57,202 nucleotides of DNA from an uncultured Blastocatellia bacterium (GTDB lineage Bacteria; Acidobacteriota; Blastocatellia; Pyrinomonadales; Pyrinomonadaceae), in the NCBI GenBank assembly GCA_946480785.1, contig CAMLLD010000041.1, positions 1-57,202 on the forward strand, given 5' to 3'. Within the stretch, counting starts at the first letter, position 1, and each line of letters starts with the position of its first letter. Positions 17,131-24,315 of this stretch are shown piece after piece. Under the pieces are notes generated by a model. It was not told the origin of the DNA. It did not search any database and was given only the letters and a program-made list of their open reading frames with translations. Position numbers and translations under genes: made by a program.

Positions 17131-17646
17131 TTACGATTTTACGCCGAAGGTTCCGCGTCCCTGGGGCGCTCGCAAACGCTCAACCTTTGTTTGCAAGAGC
17201 CGATGAATTCCCGGATAGAGTAGACCGAGAGCGAGGCCGTAGATGAGGTGTGCGCCCAACACTCCCATCGCCGCCGTTCCTACCACCAGCGGACGCCCCA
17301 GACTCCATTGCAGAATCGTCACTGGTCCAATCATCCAGATCAAAAAGCCGTAGCTGATCCCAAACAACCAGCCGCCTCGTGGATCGTTTGCCGCGCGGCT
17401 GAAGACGCGGCCGTAAATCGCACCGCCGATAATCGCCGCGACGAAGTGCAGGATCAGCGTCAGCGACGCCGGTATAGCGAGAGCTTCGCCGGCACTCGCG
17501 AGTGCGCCCGACCACCACAACATAGCTGCCGCCGGCACCTCAGCCACAAGACCCGTAATAGCGCCGGCAAGAATAGGCCGCTGTGTCGGCCCCGGCGTGT
17601 TGCCGTGCGCGCGCATATACTGCAGGAATGAAGCGCTTCTCGCCAT
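17131..17646 (-). CDS. Four-helix membrane protein, paralogue of 18846-19358
   Basis: 171 residues from the ATG at 17646; a start at 17679 would overlap the glycosidase gene. Four membrane segments: about 28-50 (PILAGAITGLVAEVPAAAML), 60-85 (LTLILHFVAAIIGGAIYGRVF), 95-118 (GWLFGISYGFLIWMIGPVTI) and 128-150 (MGVLGAHLIYGLALGLLYPG). The same order of motifs (ILAGxxxG, H in helix 2, GP in helix 3, GHLhhG in helix 4) recurs in the gene on the other side of the glycosidase, so the two are paralogues. Function unknown; possibly two halves of a heteromeric membrane complex. Confidence 0.82.
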   Translation of the reverse strand: MARSASFLQYMRAHGNTPGPTQRPILAGAITGLVAEVPAAAMLWWSGALASAGEALAIPASLTLILHFVAAIIGGAIYGRVFSRAANDPRGGWLFGISYGFLIWMIGPVTILQWSLGRPLVVGTAAMGVLGAHLIYGLALGLLYPGIHRLLQTKVERLRAPQGRGTFGVKS

Positions 17647-17653
17647 AACTTTT

Positions 17654-18853
17654 TTACTGCACAGCCAACACTTCAGCACCCGCGATTAAAGGCTCGTCGC
17701 GGAACATCTCCACGAGGTGTTTGTAAGCCTGGGCCACCGGCCGCGGATCGCGATTCAAGTCGTACAGCCCGACCGGAAAGATGTTGCCGACAGCCCTGCT
17801 CAAACCGATGTTCCAGTCGACCTGATCCTGCAGGCTGTACCAGGTGAACCCGACTACGGGCACGCCGTTCTGCCGGATTAGCTGCACGTTGTGCCACTGG
17901 CGCCAAAGCCACGCCGGCGCCTCGCTAGCATCAGGTGTGTTCGTCTCCGTGTGCATCACCGGCCGCTTGTAGCGCTGATAGTATTGATTCGTGATCACGT
18001 ACCAGCCGAACAACTCACCGAGGTTCTCGGGCCGTCCGTCGCTGTTAATCAGTTTCTCGTTCCACTCGTAATAGTCGACACCTAGAATCGCACGCCGTGC
18101 CACGTCCTGCCTCATGAACCATTCGTATTCGTCCCGCGTCATGCCGTGGTCGATCAGATACGCGTACATGTCGCTTTGCATCTGAACGCCGTACAGCAAA
18201 TCGAGCGCGACGAAGCGCCGCTGGTTTTCGAAGTCGGCGATGCGGCGAATCTCTTTGTTAGGACAACACGCCTGATAGAACTCACTCGACTCGCTGTTGA
18301 CGAATACTGCATCCGCACGCTCGCGCTGGATTGCCTGCATCATCAGCACACTGGCTTTCGCTACGTTACACGTCGCGCGGACAAAAGCGTCGTCGCTCCG
18401 GAGCTGCTCGTTCCAAACACCGTCAAGCGCGCTCATGCGCGTGGTGACGTACATCTCATTGACAGGCGTGTAGAACTTCACCCACGAATAGCGCCGCGCA
18501 AATTCGCCGGCATACTCGCTGAGCCGTTGCGCCAACTCGCCGTTTTGAAAATTCTCCAACCAGTCGGGCACGCCGAAATGGCAGAGGTCCATGATCGGCA
18601 CGATCTGAAGCTGCTGCATCGCTTCGCAAACGCGATCCATGAATGCCCAATCGTATTTTCCCGGCGCGAGGAAAATCAGATGAAGCGGTGGACCATAGCG
18701 CAGGTAACGCAAGCCGAGCTCGCGCACCAACTCGAGATCGCGTCGCCAGTTCGCGTAATGCTTCGTCTCTGCGAGTTGATCGATTCGCCAACGTCCGCCG
18801 TTGATGGTCGGATAGCTGCACTCGATGCCCGTGGCGAACATGAACTCAGCCAT
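17654..18853 (-). CDS. Glycoside hydrolase family 1-like beta-glycosidase
   Basis: 399 residues, no signal peptide. The barrel shows GH1 hallmarks: RYLRYGPPLH, the acid/base in FYTPVNEM (Glu133) and the nucleophile in VMHTETNTPD (Glu303), followed by FTWYSLQDQVDW, the usual W-S-x-x-D segment. It is shorter than classical GH1 beta-glucosidases (about 440-480), matching the short, cytosolic GH1-like proteins seen next to sugar-nucleotide reductases. It is flanked by two paralogous 4-TM proteins, overlapping the upstream one by 8 bp. The substrate cannot be read from sequence. Start ATG at 18853 after CCGGAGGATGA. Confidence 0.88.
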   Translation of the reverse strand: MAEFMFATGIECSYPTINGGRWRIDQLAETKHYANWRRDLELVRELGLRYLRYGPPLHLIFLAPGKYDWAFMDRVCEAMQQLQIVPIMDLCHFGVPDWLENFQNGELAQRLSEYAGEFARRYSWVKFYTPVNEMYVTTRMSALDGVWNEQLRSDDAFVRATCNVAKASVLMMQAIQRERADAVFVNSESSEFYQACCPNKEIRRIADFENQRRFVALDLLYGVQMQSDMYAYLIDHGMTRDEYEWFMRQDVARRAILGVDYYEWNEKLINSDGRPENLGELFGWYVITNQYYQRYKRPVMHTETNTPDASEAPAWLWRQWHNVQLIRQNGVPVVGFTWYSLQDQVDWNIGLSRAVGNIFPVGLYDLNRDPRPVAQAYKHLVEMFRDEPLIAGAEVLAVQ

Positions 18854-19358
18854 GCAGATTCATCCTCCGGCCGACGCGGTAGCCCACCGGTCTGACGTAA
18901 AGACTTCCCATCACCGCGCCAAAGATCAGATGGCCGAGAAGAATTCCTGTTGGCCCACCCCAACCGAGTCTCATTCCGAACACGCCGGTCGTTGGCAACT
19001 GACCGTTGAGAATCAGCGGATGCATGAAGTTGATCTGCGGCACCATGATCAGGCCCGCGAGGATCGCCGGGCCGAGTGAAAACAGCAAGCCCTGGAACGC
19101 CGGCGGCCAGTCGTACGTGGACCAGAAGAAGTAGGCGTAAAAGATCGCCCAGATCGCGCCGACAGTCGCGTGCATCGCTATGCCGGCGGGCCACCACAGC
19201 CACGGGCGCGTTTCGCCAAGCAGCATCGTGCCCAACGTAAACACGAGATCGAAAAGCGGCAGGCCGAGCAGGATGAGAATGCGCATCACGGCTTCCCAGG
19301 CGAGCGCGCCGGCGACGCCCGCAAGAATGGCTTTCCCGAATGCGACTCGCCGAATCAT
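18846..19358 (-). CDS. Four-helix membrane protein, paralogue of 17131-17646
   Basis: 170 residues, first gene of the six-gene minus-strand run. Segments: about 8-32 (AILAGVAGALAWEAVMRILI), 55-82 (WWPAGIAMHATVGAIWAIFY), 88-108 (GLLFSLGPAILAGLIMV) and 134-158 (GILLGHLIFGAVMGSLYV). ATG preceded by CCCGGAGTGACGC. The last 8 bp overlap the glycosidase start, so translation is probably coupled. Topology and motif order match the other 4-TM gene of this operon. Function unknown. Confidence 0.82.
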   Translation of the reverse strand: MIRRVAFGKAILAGVAGALAWEAVMRILILLGLPLFDLVFTLGTMLLGETRPWLWWPAGIAMHATVGAIWAIFYAYFFWSTYDWPPAFQGLLFSLGPAILAGLIMVPQINFMHPLILNGQLPTTGVFGMRLGWGGPTGILLGHLIFGAVMGSLYVRPVGYRVGRRMNLHG

Positions 19359-19506
19359 GCGTCACTCCGGGGGATTTGCAGGGGAACGAATCAAGAGGGG
19401 TTGGTCTGAGTTTATGGCCTGCGTGAAAGAAAGCGCAAACTCTGTTTGTAGTATGCGGAAAAATTCAGACATCGTGCGGATAAGTTGATCACGGGAGGGG
19501 AGAAAT

Positions 19507-20385
19507 ATGGCTAGTGAGGCATTGATTAAGGCAGTCGAGCAACAGGAAGTGCTCGATCGATTGAGCGACCAAATACAGCCGGCCGTTCTGAACGCATTCA
19601 AGTCCGCGGGAGAGACGGGCCGCCAAGTGAAGAACATGCTTCACGGCACGTGGCTCGGACACCCGCTGCATCCGGCGCTCACGGACGTGCCGCTGGGCGC
19701 GTGGACCGCGGCCTTCGCGCTTGATGCGATGGAGTCCATCAGCGGTCGCAAAGAACTGGCTGCTGGCGCCGATATCGCCATTACAGTCGGACTTGTCGGC
19801 GCTGCCGGCGCAGCGGTGACGGGATTGACGGACTGGTCCGAGACTTACGGCGGCGCGCGCAAAGTAGGACTGTTGCACGGCATGTTGAACGCGGGTGCGA
19901 CTGCGCTTTACGCGACTTCACTCGTCATGCGCCGGAAGAAAAAGAGAAGCGCCGGAGTGGGTTTCGCGATGCTCGGCTACGCTGTTTCGAGCGCCGCGGC
20001 TTATCTCGGCGGCCATTTGGTTTTCGGCGAGCAGATCGGTGTGAATCACGCGGCCGCACAGGAGATGCCGAAAGAGTTTGTGCCGGTGCTGGCTGACGCG
20101 GAGCTGGCGGAAGGCCACATGAAGCGTGTCGATGCGGCCGGTGTGCCGGTGCTGCTGGTGCGTTGCGAAGGTGAGGTGTGTGCTGTGGCCCACACGTGCT
20201 CGCATCTTGGTGGTCCATTATCGGAAGGCACGCTGGAAGGCGACGTCGTTCAGTGTCCGTGGCACGGTTCGCGTTTCAATGTGCGAGATGGAAGTGTGGT
20301 GGACGGTCCGGCGACATTCCCGCAGCCGCGCTTTGAAGTGCGAACGCGCGAAGGCCAGATTGAAGTCCGTTCGGTCGACCGCTAG
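19507..20385 (+). CDS. DUF2231 membrane domain fused to a Rieske [2Fe-2S] domain
   Basis: 292 residues. The N-terminal 175 residues are a DUF2231-type domain with the WLGHPLHPALTDVPLGAW signature and four membrane helices (Ala/Gly-rich, about 62-80, 92-112, 120-140, 150-172). The C-terminal 105 residues are a Rieske domain with both cluster motifs: HTCSHLGGPL and CPWHGSRFN. Start ATG after CGGGAGGGGAGAAAT. The fusion suggests a membrane-anchored electron carrier, perhaps passing electrons to a small respiratory or detoxification partner. No oxygenase gene lies nearby. Convergent with the glycosyltransferase, 8 bp apart. Confidence 0.93.
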   Translation: MASEALIKAVEQQEVLDRLSDQIQPAVLNAFKSAGETGRQVKNMLHGTWLGHPLHPALTDVPLGAWTAAFALDAMESISGRKELAAGADIAITVGLVGAAGAAVTGLTDWSETYGGARKVGLLHGMLNAGATALYATSLVMRRKKKRSAGVGFAMLGYAVSSAAAYLGGHLVFGEQIGVNHAAAQEMPKEFVPVLADAELAEGHMKRVDAAGVPVLLVRCEGEVCAVAHTCSHLGGPLSEGTLEGDVVQCPWHGSRFNVRDGSVVDGPATFPQPRFEVRTREGQIEVRSVDR

Positions 20386-20393
20386 ATGTCGGT

Positions 20394-21908
20394 CTAGTTC
20401 GCGACGTACACAATGTAGTTAATGCTTTTCAGCAGCAAGCGGCAGTCGGAACATTGCTCAGCCGTGCTGATTACCACAGCGCCGTTTGGCGGTTTCTCGT
20501 CTGGTGGCAGCCGCACGAATTTGTCTGCGGGTAAGCCTTGCAGTACGCCGTACCAGTACATCTGCGCGTAACCGGATTTGCCGGGCGGATCGTAGAAGTA
20601 AATCGGAGATTTGTTCTGGCCGAGTGCGGTTGGAAAAACCTCACGTGGAAACTGTTCGTCGAAGATGTACCAACGCTCTGGGCCAGCCTGGCGAAATTGC
20701 ATTCGGTAGACGAAACCCTGCGTAAACATAGCCAATAACAAAACAGCGAGCACCGCTCGAGCGGCGTTTGATCGCTCGTCGTCCAGTAACCACGACAGTG
20801 CGGGAATCATGAACACATGCAACACGACGGGCAGAGCGATCAGGCGAATTTGCGGAAACGCGGTCGTGGTTAATGACGCCGGTATGGGCGTGACCACGAG
20901 CGCATACAACATGAATCGCCACCAGGCATCAGCGGTCAATCGGCGGATCACGTAAACAATGCCGGCGATCGCGAGCAGCAGTGCAGGGGCGAGTATGCTG
21001 CCCATGCTGCCGACGTGATCTCTAACGTTGATTTCACCAGTGACTGCGATGGTCCAGGGATTGATGTTGCTGAAGTAGTGTCGCAGGAAAGTGAGGGCCA
21101 GTTCCCACAGCGATTTTTCCGGAGTGATGTACGTGAGGAGCCAGAAGCGGTTCATCAACGCGCTCGGGTGCTGGTGATTAAAAACCAGCGCCGGTATGAC
21201 ACTCAGGAAATACAACCCCCATGTCGTGACCAAACCGCGCAGGCGTTTTCGCGTAACAAAGAACGCGAGACCTGAAGCAAGCAGCGGCGCGAACAAGCGA
21301 CCGATCGAGTAGGAGTAAGTGAGCAGCGCGAGTGTCGCGGCGATGGCTAACGCTTCTCGCAGCCGCCACTTCTCTTGTTTCGCTGCGTGCTTTACTGCCA
21401 TGAGGAACAGGACCAGCAGCACAGGATAGAGCGCGACTTCAAACACGAGACGGCTGTTTTCAAATAGCCACGGCGTGAGCAACGCCGAGATTGCGATCGA
21501 CGTCGCGACTATCTTCTGCCGTGAGATCCGGTAGGCCAATAGCCAGAGCAAACCGACAGCGATCACCGTGAGACTCGCGCTCAACAACCGTGCGACGAGA
21601 ATGCTCGGCCCAAACAAGCGAAAAAGAAACGCAAGCAAATAGATGTAAATCGGGTTCTTGTATTCGCCGAACGCGCGAAAATACAGCGGCCAACTCTCAC
21701 CGTATTCGTCGCGGCCGGTCGTCGCGATCGTGTACGCGTTGTAGGAGATTGACGATTCGTCGATATAAAAACCGGGCGGGTTTTGCGGGACTTGATAGAA
21801 ATACGAGAGCGCGAGCAGTAGCAGCAGAAAGCTCAGAATCCAGTTCGCGCGAGGGTCTGTCAGCATCGGGAGTGTTTGCGTAGAGGCGCAGTGTACCACG
21901 GCGAACAT
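20394..21908 (-). CDS. GT39/ArnT-like membrane glycosyltransferase
   Basis: 504 residues, about eleven membrane helices. The first extracytoplasmic loop carries PPGFYIDESSISYNAY, the Asp-Glu pair typical of PMT/ArnT-type (GT39/GT83) enzymes that transfer sugars from polyprenyl phosphates, and FGEYKNPIYIYLLAFLFRLF in the next segment. The C-terminus is a short periplasmic domain (EQFPREVFPTALG, then a CSDC pair). The start could also be the ATG at 21866 (MLTDPRANW); neither has a good ribosome site. Acceptor unknown: envelope lipid, protein or polysaccharide. Confidence 0.85.
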   Translation of the reverse strand: MFAVVHCASTQTLPMLTDPRANWILSFLLLLLALSYFYQVPQNPPGFYIDESSISYNAYTIATTGRDEYGESWPLYFRAFGEYKNPIYIYLLAFLFRLFGPSILVARLLSASLTVIAVGLLWLLAYRISRQKIVATSIAISALLTPWLFENSRLVFEVALYPVLLVLFLMAVKHAAKQEKWRLREALAIAATLALLTYSYSIGRLFAPLLASGLAFFVTRKRLRGLVTTWGLYFLSVIPALVFNHQHPSALMNRFWLLTYITPEKSLWELALTFLRHYFSNINPWTIAVTGEINVRDHVGSMGSILAPALLLAIAGIVYVIRRLTADAWWRFMLYALVVTPIPASLTTTAFPQIRLIALPVVLHVFMIPALSWLLDDERSNAARAVLAVLLLAMFTQGFVYRMQFRQAGPERWYIFDEQFPREVFPTALGQNKSPIYFYDPPGKSGYAQMYWYGVLQGLPADKFVRLPPDEKPPNGAVVISTAEQCSDCRLLLKSINYIVYVAN

Positions 21909-22053
21909 TGATCGGAGTCCCTGTACCTATTTGGGTTTCGAGCGACTGCGGGTTGTTGTGATTCGGGACAGGGCTGGCAAGTGGCGCGAGAATTTGGCAG
22001 TAGTCGCTACGAGGCACGATCAATGCAAAGGCCTGTCGGGTACTTCGATCGCT

Positions 22054-24051
22054 ATGCAAGCTGCTGCTTCTGCTGACCTAACGTCGCGTGCTTCACACGA
22101 CAACGTGCTCGTCGTCTTCGGCGGGCTGTTGCTCGTGATGCTTTTGGCTGCGCTCGACTCGACGATCGTAGCCACCGCGTTGCCGACGATCGTCGGCGAA
22201 TTCGGCGGCCTCGCTCACATCTCGTGGGTCGTCACCGCCTACCTGCTCGCGCAAACCATCGTCACACCGATTTACGGCAAGCTCGGCGATCTCTACGGCC
22301 GCAAGCGCGTGCTTCAAGTTGCAATCGTGATCTTCCTGATCGGTTCGGCGCTTTGCGGTTTGAGCCAGTCGATGAGTCACTTAATTATCTTTCGCGCCGT
22401 CCAGGGACTCGGCGGCGGCGGACTCATGGTCACGACGCAGGCGGTGGTCGCTGACGTGGTGCCGCCGCGCGCACGAGGACGTTACCAGGGAATTTTCGGC
22501 GCGGCTTTCGGATTCGCGTCGATTGCTGGTCCACTCGTCGGTGGTTATTTCACCACGCACTGGACCTGGCGCTGGATCTTCTACATCAACTTGCCGGTCG
22601 GAATCGTCGCGCTCGTCGTTCTCGCGGCGACGTTGCCTGCGCAGAGCTCGTTCGCGCGTCACGCTATCGACTACGTCGGCGCCGCAGTGCTCGCGTTGAC
22701 ACTCGCATCGCTCGTGCTCGTCACAGATCTTGGCGGCGCTGTTTACAGTTGGTCGTCACCACTGATGATCGGACTGATCGTCGTCGCCGTCGCCGGTTTG
22801 ATTGCCTTCGTTGTCGTTGAGCGCCGCGCCAGCGAGCCGATCCTGCCGTTACAACTCTTCCGCACGCGTGACGTTTGGGTCACGTCAGTCGTCGGACTGA
22901 TCGTCGGCTTCGCGTTGATCGGATCGGTGACGTATCTACCGGTGTTTCTTCAGATTGTTAAGGGACTGAGTCCGACCGAATCAGGGTTGCGCATGGTGCC
23001 GCTGATGACCGGCACGCTCGTGACGTCGATACTCGCGGGCCAGCTCGTGAGTCGCACCGGAAAGTACAAACTGTTTCCCATCATCGGCACGACGATCGTG
23101 ACGCTCTCGCTGCTGCTGATTTCGCGAATGACGGCGGACACAAGCACGATCGCGGCGGAGTTATACATGGCGCTGCTCGGCCTCGGTCTCGGCTTTGTCA
23201 TGCAGGTGCTGATCATCGCGGTACAGAACGCGGTGGATTACCGCGAGCTTGGGGTGGCCACTTCGAATGCGATCCTGTTTCGCTTTGTGGGCGGCTCGCT
23301 GGGCACAGCGCTGCTCGGCGCGGTGCTCGCGACGCAACTACAAGCACACGCGCAGCGGCTGATGCCCGGCACTGCTGCACTCGATTTGATCAGCCCGCAA
23401 GCACTCGCCGGACTCTCGCCTGCGCTTCGCGGCGCGTATATCGAAGCATTCGTCGCTTCGCTCAACACTGTGTTTCTCGTCGCGGCGGCGATCTCTTTCT
23501 TCGGGTTAGTCGTAGCGTTGTTGCTGCCCGAGCGGCCGTTGCGGGAAACGGTCGCTGCCGCTGCGGAAGCCGACATTGGTGGCGAGATGTCGCAAACGTT
23601 TCCGATGGTGACCGACACGGATTCGCGCGAGAAACTGTTACGCGGACTCGCAGTGCTCGCGGATCGAGACGTGCGCCGGCGTTACATCGCGGCGATCGTT
23701 TCGCGCGCGGGCGTCGATTTGAGTCCGACTGCGGCGTGGTTGCTGGTCCAGATCGAGCGCGAGCGTGGAGTTGACGTTAACGAGCTCGGGCGAAGAGGGA
23801 AATGCGATGCGAAGAATTTGCAAACCGCAAAGGCGGAACTTTTGCACAAGTCGTTAATCATCGCAGGCGATGCTGCCGATGTGTACCGGCTGACGGAAGC
23901 GGGCTGCGAGATGTACAACCGGCTGGTGACTGCGCGTCGCGAACACCTCGCGGAGCTATGGCCCGAGTGGTCACCGAAGAAACGAGAAGAAGTCGCCGAG
24001 ATCCTGCGGCGTCTCGCCCGCGAGTTGATCCCCGAAGCCGAAGCTGCTTGA
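22054..24051 (+). CDS. DHA2-family MFS drug exporter with C-terminal MarR-like domain
   Basis: 665 residues from the ATG at 22054 (MQAAASADLTSR); the frame is open to 21931 but the extra N-terminus is not protein-like. Residues about 15-500 form a 14-helix EmrB/QacA-type exporter: LAALDSTIVATALPTIVGEF (helix 1), GKLGDLYGRKRVL (motif A), GIFGAAFGFASIAGPLVGGY (motif C). The 150-residue tail is soluble and resembles a MarR winged helix: LSPTAAWLLVQIERERGVDVNELG, KAELLHKSLI, then VYRLTEAGCEMYNRLV and a final helix. A MarR fold fused to its exporter could be a ligand-sensing or DNA-binding domain. No separate regulator gene is adjacent. Confidence 0.9.
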   Translation: MQAAASADLTSRASHDNVLVVFGGLLLVMLLAALDSTIVATALPTIVGEFGGLAHISWVVTAYLLAQTIVTPIYGKLGDLYGRKRVLQVAIVIFLIGSALCGLSQSMSHLIIFRAVQGLGGGGLMVTTQAVVADVVPPRARGRYQGIFGAAFGFASIAGPLVGGYFTTHWTWRWIFYINLPVGIVALVVLAATLPAQSSFARHAIDYVGAAVLALTLASLVLVTDLGGAVYSWSSPLMIGLIVVAVAGLIAFVVVERRASEPILPLQLFRTRDVWVTSVVGLIVGFALIGSVTYLPVFLQIVKGLSPTESGLRMVPLMTGTLVTSILAGQLVSRTGKYKLFPIIGTTIVTLSLLLISRMTADTSTIAAELYMALLGLGLGFVMQVLIIAVQNAVDYRELGVATSNAILFRFVGGSLGTALLGAVLATQLQAHAQRLMPGTAALDLISPQALAGLSPALRGAYIEAFVASLNTVFLVAAAISFFGLVVALLLPERPLRETVAAAAEADIGGEMSQTFPMVTDTDSREKLLRGLAVLADRDVRRRYIAAIVSRAGVDLSPTAAWLLVQIERERGVDVNELGRRGKCDAKNLQTAKAELLHKSLIIAGDAADVYRLTEAGCEMYNRLVTARREHLAELWPEWSPKKREEVAEILRRLARELIPEAEAA

Positions 24052-24127
24052 ACGTATCGATTAACTCACACCTCGTTCGCACGATCTGCACGATCGAAAA
24101 TTTCGTCTAAGAGCTTCAAAAAAATTC

Positions 24128-24156
24128 TTGACAGAGCAAATCGCTCTGACTAAGAT
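24128..24156 (+). promoter_or_regulatory. Sigma-70 promoter with operator-like dyad
   Basis: TTGACA at 24128-24133, a 17-bp spacer, and TAAGAT at 24151-24156. The spacer holds most of an inverted repeat CAGAGC-AAATC-GCTCTG (24132-24148), well placed for a repressor. It would drive the ADOP gene with a roughly 150-base leader. The rest of the 264-bp gap shows nothing else I can support. Confidence 0.65.
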
Positions 24157-24315
24157 TCGGGCTCTCAACACGCCCAGAGAGTTGCTCCCGGAAATAGTCC
24201 CCGCCCAGACAGTTTGTGATGCTGTAGTGCGTCGCATTTCGCGCCCCCGAAATTTTTAACTACCCCCGGATTCTCAATCGTTATTCCAGAACGAACGCGC
24301 ACGGAGGAAGGAACG

